Below, piece by piece: positions 43,532 to 53,720 of a stretch of 64,000 nt of DNA. Each line of letters starts with the position of its first letter. Within the stretch, counting starts at the first letter, position 1. The position numbers and the translations under genes are program-made. Under the pieces are notes generated by a model. The model saw nothing but the letters and a program-made list of their open reading frames with translations, made no database searches and was not told the DNA's origin. The stretch is from Stictocephala bisonia. Its lineage: Eukaryota; Arthropoda; Insecta; Hemiptera; Membracidae. The stretch spans positions 1,782,345 through 1,846,344 of the forward strand of contig JAQJVL010000005.1 of the NCBI GenBank assembly GCA_035578905.1, written 5' to 3'.

Positions 43532-45456
43532 TACACTTAGTATGTTTATTGACGATCAAGGATGGATTAATTTATAAGGGTCTACTACTGGACAGTGTAT
43601 AATAACCCAATTCAAATGTAATTTTAAAACGGCCGTGGTTTCTTGTTTGCAAGATACCGTTGTAAGAATTGTGCAAGAAATGTGATGAGAGAATTCCGCC
43701 CACCTTAGGGAGCGTGGAGGGATGGAACTGGTTGCCGTCCGTATGACCGTTAACCCCTCGCCCCACCACATTGACCCACAATTGATAGGCGACCGGTACA
43801 GTTCAATATTAGCCACAAATTGCTTGATATAAACGGTCTTGTTAACAGTCGATACAATCGATTAACTGAAACTATTGTTGTTACATAATCATGAACTTGT
43901 GATTAGTCGATGTATATCTTTGGTTCTCCGATTAGCAATTTGTGTTTTTGTTTATCGGATTGATTACACAATCACCTACGTTAACTAAAGTTAAAAAGCA
44001 CGCAATTTAGCACTACAAATTATGCATTTCTATACATTTATTTTTAAATCAATTTTAGTATTTGACCAAAAATAGTAATTCTCTATATTAATTACATGCA
44101 CAACGTATATAGTCTATGCAGGGATTTATTCATTGAATTCAAGTTTTATAAAAAAAAAATATGTAAATTTTGAACAAATTGTTTGAGTATGAAAAAATTG
44201 ATTGCTTTGCTTTTTGCTCACAAAAGGTTAGAAGTGACAGTGACCTTGATCTTCCCATTTATATATGTTCCTATTCATTTCAACCCAATCGTGACTTTGG
44301 CACTGTGTTTAGTAACGTGGATATACAGTATTATGGCATTCGGTTTACATACAGCACTGTTATTGTTTGGTGAATTTCCTTCCTTGCTGTAATGGAAACA
44401 AAGAATAGACGAAAGTGTTCTCAGCATCTGTTATCGTCAGTTTTTGGGTGTTATAAATATTTGTTCACGATTAATTAGGGATTAATATGTCTGAGAGTAT
44501 TTCTAAATGAAGCAAAATTGTCCTCGACAGTAAGAACTTTTTCCAATGAGAAGATCCGGTATAGGCTATGTTACCGTTTTAAAATAGCGCCACTATTCAG
44601 TTTAAGAAAACTTACCCTGTTGAGGTGGTTTATGCCTGGCCTAGTGAATTATAATGATGCTTCAACTAATCTTCTGTGTTGGTACAGTAGTTAGTCAGTA
44701 GTCGATACACGTAGTGTCCATTGTTACGTAACTGTCGGGAGCCGGAACAGAAAACGGACCGGCTGGCCGTGGTCTTTCCTCCACTTCCGCAGGATCTCTA
44801 GGTCAGTCCAGGGCGAACCTCTACCCGCTAAGGCGAGACCCAAGGTACTCCCCACTTTATATTCGCTACTAACCCATTTTATCTTGACATTTCCTACTAG
44901 TATTGACCTTTCAAGTTATGACCCCTTCCCCCTGAGATGTATGTTATTTTTATAGTGTGTAAACTAACCAAATTATCGATGAGCTTGATTCATTTAAAAG
45001 ATTTATGATTTTTAGATGGCTTTGAACAGTTTCCAGTCAACGTTTCGGTGTCAGTAAATTGATTCTAGTTAATTTTTATCCTTGTTGTTACGTTTAGAAG
45101 TGAATTAGTTTTTTGTCTTAATAAGGTGACTGTTCCCCAAACCGTCGAGCCACCGCTGGGCAGCCCTGTAGTAGACAGTCTTAGTAAGCAGGCTAAAACA
45201 CGCTGTTCTATTTCAACTGTACAGGTCGTATTTACAGTTATAATAGGTTATAATGAACACACCGTACGGTTATTAAAGATCCAATCTAGTGGACCGTAAG
45301 TTAATTGTGTTTTTAGTATTAAAATCGCCAAGATTTTTTTAAATTTGCACTCATTAAACTGTAAAGAGTACAAAAAATGATCAATTAATTTGCGCAACAT
45401 TCGTCTTATGGACCACTGTTCAGTAATTCCTTTGCTTTGTTTGTGTCATGAAACAA
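43532..45456. other. Non-coding stretch with GC-rich islet and bZIP site
   Basis: A GC-richer block at 44735-44850 directly follows the GTTACGTAAC palindrome at 44723. The block ends near a possible donor (AAG|GTACTC). No coding frame is supported. Confidence 0.35.
44723..44732. promoter_or_regulatory. Perfect E4BP4/VRI-type palindrome GTTACGTAAC
   Basis: GTTACGTAAC matches the optimal site of NFIL3/E4BP4 and PAR bZIP proteins, the class to which VRI and PDP1 belong. Being upstream of vri, it is a candidate autoregulatory site. A ten-base palindrome with this composition should be well under one per window by chance. Confidence 0.45.
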
Positions 45457-45811
45457 CCCATACCACGCAGACATCTCATACCACGCAGACAACCCATACC
45501 ACGCAGACATCCCATACCACGCGGATATCCCATACCACGCAGACATCCCATACCACGCAGACATCCCATACCATGCGGACATCCCATACCACGCAGACAT
45601 CCCATACTACCCAGACATCCCATACCACGCAGACATCCCATACCACGCGGATATCCCATACCACGCGGACATCCCATACCACGCAGACATCCCATACTAC
45701 CCAGACATCCCATACCACACAGACATCCCATACCACACAGACATCCCATACCACGCAGATATCCCATACCACGCGGACATTCCAACCACGCAGACATCCC
45801 ATACCACGCAG
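45457..45811. repeat. 18-bp minisatellite, about 20 units
   Basis: The consensus unit is CATACCACGCAGACATCC, with GCGGATAT, ACCCAGAC and CACACAGAC variants. Eighteen bases is a multiple of three and the unit lacks stops in several frames, so long repetitive ORFs appear on both strands (for example 45390-45983). I regard them as by-products. Confidence 0.97.
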
Positions 45812-46379
45812 TTTTAAGTCCACGACATTTTCGATTATGACACTGAAAATCGTGCACATAACTCAGTGCTTGGTTACCAAACAGTTCTTGCTTCTATCAC
45901 TTAATCCTTATGAAATAGATGATCTCACCAGGACAGGTAATGCTGAATTACATTCAGTTTCGACATCTGAAGGGCCAGACTGAACTTACTGTTCAGACAA
46001 CGCTATTTCTTTAAGAACAAAACGTTTGGCAAATATTTTTCTGGGATGTATATTCGCCCATTAGCGGTTCCCTCGGCAGAGTTCCCACCCCACGTGTAAG
46101 GTACATTGAAGGTGCGTGTTTCCAAGTTAACGACTTGGGCGAGTTCTTAGGTTTTATTGCCATTAAAGGGATGCCCAGGTTAATACGTGAATTAGTGAGT
46201 CTTTGGATGAGTTACATGGAGTTGTAGAACTGTCCAGGTTGACGCCGTCAGTAACTCCACCGGCTTTAGTGTGGTCCTAGTAGTTGTCCATTGAGTTTAA
46301 TTACCTTGTTTTAACTGTAGACCTATTCTCTAAAATTACCGAAATTTAATTACGACATTTTATTATGATCAAAGACTGT

Positions 46380-46560
46380 TCCTTTGCGTGCGCACGTTGA
46401 CGGCTGAACGGAACTCCACGCTAGCTCGCCATGCCACCGCGGCGCTCGGCCCTGGCGGAGGGGGGGTAGAAGGTCATTGCCTCTTGCAGTGACGGGCGAC
46501 TGGCTACGTACACTGCTTCTGTTCTCTCCGGGATTCTGGACAGTCACACAAACCTTCAAC
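46380..46560. promoter_or_regulatory. CpG-rich islet upstream of vri
   Basis: GC-rich, CpG-bearing sequence (TGCGTGCGCACGTTGACGG; GCCACCGCGGCGCTCGG; TGACGGGCGACTGG) within AT-rich DNA. It is a promoter-like composition only; no initiator or exon can be assigned. Confidence 0.25.
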
Positions 46561-46889
46561 TTTCCTCATACGATTTAAACATTTTTTTACTTTACAATAG
46601 TTTAATTTTTCTGAACTAGCCCAATTTCAAGATAGATGCACCTTATCAAGCTCCATAACAATCATAATAATGAAGAAGCCGTAACCAACTCATAACTTCT
46701 CTTATATTTCACGTATTTTTATTTAGATTGGCATAATGCTCACCGCAATCCCCCTATCATTGAGATGGGGATAATAGTTCATATTATAATAAATGGACGT
46801 TTCAAGTTTTTCATCGTATTGTTAATTTGAGCCCATGTCTTACGCAACCAAATACGATGCCGTTAATATCCTCAGTTGGACAACGGAAA

Positions 46890-46899
46890 GTTACGTAAC
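46890..46899. promoter_or_regulatory. Second perfect E4BP4/VRI-type palindrome GTTACGTAAC
   Basis: Identical to the site at 44723, located nine bases before the left end of the Tc1-like element. It is a candidate VRI or PDP1 binding site ~4.9 kb upstream of the vri exon. Confidence 0.45.
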
Positions 46900-46907
46900 T
46901 GCATGTA

Positions 46908-48133
46908 CAGTCATGTTAAGCGAATTAATCTGAACAGCGAGGTAAATTTGGTTTTCTGTGGTTAGCCAACCTCTATTTTTATTCTGCATGTGATTTATTC
47001 TTTCTCTATTAGTCACTTCACTTTGGAGGTTAAGTTTGTGTTTCCATTTAGTTAGTGATATTATTTTTCTTGATTATTGGTTTTAAGATACTATGGCGAG
47101 TGCTTGGTTATTTACATTTAAGTCTCTAGGCATTATTAATAATATTATTAAATTGAAAAACTTAACTAGATCGATTTTCCCTAAAGGAAAAGTTTTTTGT
47201 GGACGAAAAATTAAAACTACAGACAAAGATGATGCAATTTTGTTCAGAAATAGTAAACTTCACCCTAAAAAAGAAATAGTTTTGACCTGAAAAAGACTTA
47301 GAAGCTGCGGGGGTTCTTATACATGACTACAGTAAGAAGACATCTTTTGGCTGTTAACAGAAAAGCCAGAAGGTCAAGGAAAAAACAACTGTTAACAGCC
47401 ACTATGATGAAAAACTGTTAGCGTGGGCCAACAAGTTTATATTTTGGAAAGCTGAGAATTGGAGGAATGTCATATTTTCTGACGATTTTGAAATCCAGGA
47501 TTCAAAGTTGTCCCTTGTACGGTCATATAATGAATCTGTGTCACCAAAACATTTGTAACAAACAGTAAAGCACCCAATAAAAAAAATGTGATAGTTTTTC
47601 GTACCAAGGCTTAGGACCATTGGTACCAATATCTGGAATGATGACTAGTGAAAAATATATCCATATTTTACCAAACAGAGTAATTCCTGAACGTAAGAAT
47701 ATGGAAATTGACTATCAAGTGAAATATCCTGTTTTTCAACAAGATCTTGCACCTTGTCATGCATCCAATGCAGTTACGAAATTCATGGATGACCATGGTA
47801 TTGTGCTTTGAGTGGCCTGGAAACTCGCCTGACATCAATCCCATAGAAAATCTCTGGGCAATTTGCAAAAAGAGGATAAGATAGAAGGACTGCACAGCCA
47901 AAGAGAAGATAATTTATACACTAATTCGAGTTTGGTTTCATAACCTTGAAATACAAGAAATGTGCAAAAAATTAGTTAGTTCAATGCCAAAAGACTTAAA
48001 ATGGTAATAAACGCTAAAGGAGGACACATAAAGTATTAAAATATGTTTAGTATGTAAACAATAGTTTAATGAAACTAATAAATGTTTTTTTTTTAACTGA
48101 AAACTTTTGTTGTGATTAATTTGCACATGACTG
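46908..48133 (+). mobile_element. Tc1-like DNA transposon (dead)
   Basis: The left end CAGTCATGTTAAGCGAATTAA and the right end, reverse-complemented as CAGTCATGTGCAAATTAATC, are diverged terminal inverted repeats of Tc1 type. TA precedes the left end; the right-hand TA has decayed. Length is about 1.2 kb, normal for the family. It encloses a broken transposase on the + strand. Confidence 0.88.
47093..48005 (+). pseudogene. Tc1-like DD34E transposase relic
   Basis: The N-terminal part (47093-47290) keeps the end of the paired-like DNA-binding region (CGRKIKTTDKDDAILFRNSK). The catalytic pieces are FSDDF (first Asp, ~47480), FQQDLAPCHASNAV (second Asp, ~47741) and, after a frameshift at ~47809, WPGNSPDINPIENLWAI (Glu), followed by a C-terminus ending near 48005. 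Stops at 47288 and around 47560-47600 plus the late frameshift inactivate it. Confidence 0.9.
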
Positions 48134-48942
48134 GATTATGGTGACATGAGGGAGCCGAACAACCGGCCTTGAACCATCCCGCTGTTGCTGCTCTCAGCGC
48201 CACGTAAATGCAACACTACGACTGTGTTTTGTATAATGTATAATTGTTACTTAACCGTAAAATTCGGACTAAAGTGTTGTGAAAATGTACAAGACTTTGG
48301 TAGAAAATATAACATAAAGTAATTGTTTGGTAAAGATTAATTACTTTAGTTTTTTGCCGTAAGTTTGTTGAATGCAAACAAGTTACGCCGGAAGTACTAG
48401 ACCTAGGGGGCTACAATACAGTAGTTTTGGGGCTGTACTACGTGCTTCCGGTATTATGTTTTTATTTTTTATTGGTTGAATAAATATGGTGTATTCATGA
48501 TGGTGTATTCACTTGGATTTATTTATCTAATGAGCTTTCCTTAGTTGATAAACCAGAGTTTGCGGTCTGTAAAAGAGGCATATTGCGCCCTTTTTACGCA
48601 GATCGAAATTATTCTAATCCACCATTATAAGTTTTAAAATATCTTGAAAATGTAGCCTTACGTCTAGTGGCAGCTATTTAGCGAACACCACTGGTATTGT
48701 TAGTTTCCCTTATCGGTAACAGGTTAAGTTATGATTAAATATACATTTACATTATAAAGATGTAGGCCTACGTGTATTTATAACCATCAAGATGTATGTT
48801 GGGTGTTTGGGTGGACTTGTAAAGGTGTATAAATTTAAAATTGGAATGTCAATTTGTGCAGTTGGATCTAGAAATCGATTTCTGCGCTTCCCTCACAAAA
48901 CTTTTCCCATCCCATAATGCAAAATTTACGAAAACATTACGA
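48134..48942. other. Stretch without recognised gene
   Basis: Unassigned AT-rich sequence. No coding frame, RNA gene or repeat is supported. Confidence 0.4.
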
Positions 48943-49345
48943 TGTGATACATAAAATGGATATGGGGGTTCGCACGATCTCCACAAACACGATATGCGAT
49001 ACATACGTAAGATGGATATGGGGTATCGCACGATCTCCACAATCACTTTATGTGATACATACGTAAGATGGATATGGGGTCTCGCACGATATCCACAAAC
49101 ACGATATGCGATACATACGTAAGATGGATATGGGGTATCGCACGATCTCCACAATCACTTTATGTGATACATACGTAAGATGGATATGGGGGTTCGCACG
49201 ATCTCCACAAACACGATATGCGATACATACGTAAGATGGATATGGGGTATCGCACGATCTCCACAATCACTTTATGTGATACATACGTAAGATGGATATG
49301 GGGATTCGCATTATCTCCACAATCACGTTATGTGATATACACGCG
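48943..49345. repeat. 56-bp tandem repeat, about seven units
   Basis: Units start GATACATACGTAAGATGGAT and contain ATGGGGTATCGCACGATCTC. Two alternating tails (AAACACGATATGC and AATCACTTTATGT) define a ~112-bp dimer as the higher-order unit. Confidence 0.95.
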
Positions 49346-50389
49346 TTTCCCAATGTGTATAGTTCAATTAGTAAATGAATTTAAAAATTTCAACGAAAAG
49401 CCTATCTTTTCTAGAAAATATCGTAAATTTATATCGTAAATGAGAACAGTAGAGCGTAAATAGAATGAGTGGTTAGATCGGCTGTCTTGACTTACCAATG
49501 TTCATAGTTTACTTCAATACAGTGTAGGTAGTTTCACAATCTGGTTCGTTACATTATGACATTTTATTTGAGATTCTAATACTCATTAAATTTGGAAAAA
49601 CGATATTTTAGTAAAGGTTGAAACAAGTAGAATTACGCTTTATTTACATTATTTTTAAATAACTAACTGTCATTCATTCGAGACGAGATTGAATGTATGT
49701 CTCCCAGCCACTTCCAAGTTGTGTCGTGCCAGTTGTGTTGACTACCTCAGGAATTTGACCATTGTTGTATACTGTACCTCAGGACTTTGACCATTGTTGT
49801 ATACAGTACCTCAGGACTTCTCAGGACTTTGACCATTGTTGTATACTGTACCTCAGATCAGTACAACTAAATGTGAGCGAAATAATTTTTCTGAACTAAT
49901 CTCATTCTTTTGTTACTGGTTTCGTAATATCGAAACCACTATATTATCCTGTAATATCCCAGAAATATTGGAAAGAAAAATATTTTTGAAACGCCCATTT
50001 GTTAAATAAATTATACAAATTACGAATGTTATTTGGCATTGTACTTAATATTGTACATTCCGAAACGTTTACTGACATAGTTTTTGATATATCGAGGTTT
50101 TGTCGGCAGTCATAGCGGAATTCTTGAGTCCATAACAACTATTGGCTACCTTCACGCGCTGGTACGAGAGGAAGAACACCATTGTATCAATCTTTTATCA
50201 GGTATTCGTTAGTGTTCTGTAGTATATTTGTTTTGTGAAAATACCGGTTTAATTCGGTGGTTTTTCTAAATCGGGTTCTTTTTCGATGAGAGTTAGGCAA
50301 CCGAAGGAGAATTACAATAGGTAGTACAAAACCAACCGATCAGAACAATGAGATTGAAATAAATAAATTGTACGTGCACGTTAAACTCA
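49346..50389. other. Stretch without recognised gene, with a small tandem triplet
   Basis: Only a three-unit repeat of TTTGACCATTGTTGTATACT / GTACCTCAGGAC (49738-49858) stands out. Confidence 0.5.
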
Positions 50390-50737
50390 ATACGATCACG
50401 CGTATACAAACTAAACAGTTATTTTAAACGAATTTTTCCAAACAAATTGCATTTGATCAAGAATTAAATTGCGCGTTAGAATTGCTTTTCGAATCTCTAG
50501 TTAGTTTTATAGACAAAAATATAAAAAATAGTTAGTTTGAGGTTATTATTTTCTCCTATTTTTCAAAACTAAGTGTATGTATTCAAAATATCAAAAGCAA
50601 CTCCAATGCGCAATGTGATAACGTTTTAAATGACACCTTATACACAACTTTTGGTAAATAAATAACGAAACAAATACGGATTCGCAAATAACATTGTTAT
50701 TGTGGGATTAAAACAAATATGGCCGATAGCATCTTAA
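50390..50737 (+). mobile_element. MITE family 1, copy C (5' end missing)
   Basis: The core (GATCACGCGTATACAAACTAAACAG, given here by its first and last parts) and the right TIR (AACATTGTTATTGTGGGATT, ATGGCCGATAGCATCTTA) match copies A and B. The left TIR is absent. It ends ~190 bp before the CpG-rich, E-box-bearing region of vri. Confidence 0.85.
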
Positions 50738-50924
50738 ATATTTAATTTTTTGTACCGTCGCTCATTTTATTTATCCCATGATGTAGTCTTCATTTGTGTT
50801 TTAATGCCAGTATCCATCCTCATCCAAATTATTTGTTTTCAGATTCATATATACACATACACACCAACAATTTAAACGCCATTTATATTTAGCCCCACTA
50901 GATGTCGTAGATTTGTAAAGAACG

Positions 50925-51180
50925 AGGGAAGTGTCAGACGGCGAGGCGAGGCGCGGAGCCGCGTGAGTCTATTTGCGCGGACTACCGTCACGTTGGAGTT
51001 GTGTAACGCCATGTGCGTTGACGCCGCGTGCGACGACTGTCACGTGTGCTTGCCACGTGATGTGAAGGCCTCGCTAGCAACACACCAGCGGAGATGCGAT
51101 CTGCGCGCGCACCTTGCCTCGACCTACATCCTCACTCTCCAACCTCAGTTTCGCCTCAACTGCTGCTCCCTTTGTTCCTA
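50925..51180 (+). promoter_or_regulatory. vri: CpG-rich proximal regulatory region of vri
   Basis: This is the most GC/CpG-rich block of the window (GGCGAGGCGAGGCGCGGAGC; GACGCCGCGTGCGACGAC; CTGCGCGCGCACC). It contains a consensus donor CCGC|GTGAGT at 50962/50963, so a first exon may end there. It also carries three E-box-like motifs: CACGTT near 50990 and CACGTG at 51041 and 51054. It lies about 0.6-0.85 kb upstream of the vri coding exon and is probably a promoter or first-intron enhancer of that gene. Confidence 0.55.
51041..51059. promoter_or_regulatory. Tandem CACGTG E-boxes with 7-bp spacer (CLOCK:CYCLE-type)
   Basis: CACGTG at 51041-51046 and 51054-51059, separated by TGCTTGC. Paired E-boxes 6-7 bp apart are the preferred arrangement for cooperative CLOCK:CYCLE/BMAL1 binding, and vri is a known direct target of CLOCK:CYCLE in Drosophila. 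Sequence and spacing are observed; occupancy is inferred. Confidence 0.65.
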
Positions 51181-51778
51181 GAAATAGTGTTAAGTGTTTC
51201 TATCGCATGATACATAAAGCTCCTCAAACCAAATTATGCACTTATTAATTACCACGCCTATTAATCATTCTGATGGTCATAATTTGATAATCATAAATTT
51301 ATATGTTATTGTCTCCACTTTTACTGAGAAAATGACGATACTTATTTAGGAAAATGCTGAGTTTTTTTTAGAAAATAAATTTAATAAAAATGGGGATGCT
51401 AAAAAGCGATTATGATTCAATATATTTTCAAATACCATTCTCAATAAGTATGACAATCTCTTTGGACAGATTGTATCAAAGTAGAGCCAGACAATGAGCA
51501 AATTTACACAACTATCCCTTTAATGCTAGGTAGGCTAGGTAGGACCAAGTAGACCTGCTCAATTAACATTGAGTGTTATGTTAAATTTTGTTAGTCACAA
51601 GTTAAAAAAAAGCAGTAATTTATGTCACTTATGCAGTTTCACGTAAAGGCAAATACAGAGAAAATAACAAATTAATTGATTTATTTTATAGGATGCATTG
51701 TAATGGTTTGATAAATCTTTTATATTGGTTGTGTTTTATTTGCTAACAATTTCATTAAATAGGTTTTTATTTTTCCAG

Positions 51779-53028
51779 ATGCACAAAGGAATCAAATGAT
51801 GGTGGCAGAGTTCATCACTCGACAGAGTGGTTCACCCATCAACGGGGAAACACCTTACATGAACTCTAGTATGCCTGCGAGCCACAACAGCAATAGCAAC
51901 AGCAGCTCAGGCAGCATGCAAACTTCCCATGCCAATTCAAACAGCCAGTACTGCTCTGCAGATCACCTGTTCTCTGGCGGCCCTGAATCTCCTAACCCAG
52001 AAGGTTACCCTCCTGGGTTCGACATCGCATCGCAATTACAGAGGAAGGAGCTGTTCTCTCAGAGGAAACAGCGAGAGTTCATTCCTGATAACAAGAAGGA
52101 TGAAAGTTATTGGGATAGGAGGAGAAGGAATAACGAAGCTGCCAAACGGTCCAGAGAAAAAAGAAGATTTAATGATATGATACTCGAACAAAGAGTTGTG
52201 GAACTGAGCAAAGAAAACCATTTGCTCAAAGCTCAGTTAGCTGCTATTAAAGATAAGTTTGGAATTAATGGGGAAAGTGTTGTCAGTGTTGAACAAGTAA
52301 TGGCTTCTTTACCGACAAATGAACAAGTTTTAAGTATTGCTAAGCGAGCAAAACTTACAAGTTGTGCAGCGACAACGGGTCCTCTCATTTATCCCCCTGA
52401 TCCTGGTCCCATTCCTACACCAGTGATCCACCGTCCTGTCAACACACATTCACCACCTTCGCATGGGCTTATCTTCCAGCGAGAAATACATCATGACCAA
52501 GACAATTTCAATGAACCTGAGCCATATCCTTATCCTTTCCATCCGGTACTTCCCCCTCTTCACCCTCCAGCATTAGAAGCTGCTGGAAACAGTGTGTTAA
52601 ACTTAAGTAGAAGTAGGAGTCGAGCTTCATCTCCGTATGAACTATCGAGTGGAAGTGGGGACGAAAGCTGCGTACCTATAGCACTCATCGCACCTAACAA
52701 CAGTCTGCCCCACAAACTGCGCCACAAGAGTCATCTGGGCGACAAGGACGTAGCAGCCACCGCTCTTCTCTCCTTGCAAAACATCAAGCAAGAACCAGGT
52801 CCACGGGCGAGCCCTCCTTGGGATGCTGAGGGTAGCAGTGATGAGCGGGACTCTGGTATATCCCTGGGGGCAGAATGGGGCAGACCTAACATGACACCTC
52901 CCACCGAGTGTGCAGACGACTCCCACCTCAAGTCTGAGGTTGCCAGGCTCGCCTCAGAGGTGGCCAACCTCAAGAGCATCCTGTCCAGGAAGAAACCTAC
53001 TACACAGGCCACAGTCACTGTTAATTAA
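51779..53028 (+). CDS. vri: vrille (NFIL3/E4BP4-family bZIP transcription factor), main coding exon
   Basis: From MM at 51796 the exon encodes 410 residues. The bZIP domain is unmistakable: basic region RRRRNNEAAKRSREKRR (~108-124), then NDMILEQRVVELSKENHLLKAQL with the zipper to ~158. N-terminal to it are Ser/Asn-rich and FIPDNKKDE segments. C-terminal landmarks include a Pro/His-rich stretch (~195-260), ATALLSLQNIKQEPG (~322-335, a sumoylation-like IKQE), SSDERDSGISLG and a second short coiled coil (LKSEVARLASEVANLKSIL). VRI represses Clock in the insect circadian loop and also acts in development. The exon opens after a TTTTTCCAG acceptor at 51778. The frame is open upstream to the acceptor (AQRNQ), so translation may start in an earlier exon. 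The remaining protein is intron-free, as in other insects. Length is within the range of non-drosophilid VRI. Confidence 0.95.
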
Positions 53029-53720
53029 AACAGCAAAATGTCTGTAACATATTTCCAGTGTTTTATTATTTATTTGTTAGTTACTTTAATACTTTTGTAC
53101 TTTTAATTTTTTTAAACATTTGTACAGTATTTAATTAACTATAAGATTATCATTTAAGCTTAAATTAAAAAAAGTCTTCATTTCTGTAAATACATTCTCT
53201 TTAGTTATATTGGTTTTGTATTTATTTGTATTTCATAATGAAACAAGTGTTGTTTTCAAAATGAAAATGCTTTTCTCTAAATAATAAATTATTTGCCATG
53301 ATTGTAAATTAGTCTCTACTGTATATACTCTAAGAGCTATTTATTTATTTTATCAGGAGTTCCCATTAAATGTTGCAATGGGATTTCTTTGTTCTGTGAT
53401 AGCCATCTCATGTGATCTGAATCAATATATTTCTCTATAATTTATTTTGTTGGTAAAGAAGAATATGTAATTTATTCTCACAAATTGAAAAGCTTACAGT
53501 TATCACATAGTAAGTTGGTATAGGGCCTTATATACACACCATGTATTGATACAGTACATGAATAACACTGGCTTACACTTATTTTATTTAAAATTTTTAT
53601 AGTACAACGATTATTATTTTGTCTCATTTAAAGCATTAATAGTTGTGATCCTAAATCTGTGTTTCAAGGTGTATTTATTTAATATGCACATGTTCCAACG
53701 TTAGTTTAATAAACATTTAT
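53029..53720 (+). other. vri: vri 3' UTR, proximal part with AU-rich elements
   Basis: AU-rich elements occur soon after the stop: TTATTATTTATTTG near 53062, TATTTATTTG near 53219 and CTATTTATTTATTTTA near 53337, which contains the TTATTTATT nonamer. AATAAA signals lie at 53283-53288 and 53708-53713. AU-rich elements promote rapid mRNA decay, which would suit a cycling transcript. The actual 3' end is not determinable. Confidence 0.6.

Noticed and set aside
45390..45983. 197-codon Thr/His/Ser-rich ORF (and antisense ORFs)
   Set aside because: It is an 18-bp minisatellite with unit length divisible by three, open in many frames on both strands. No start context, domain or flanking gene structure supports it.
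47093..48133. Active Tc1 transposase
   Set aside because: In-frame stops and a frameshift break the catalytic region, and the right target TA has decayed.
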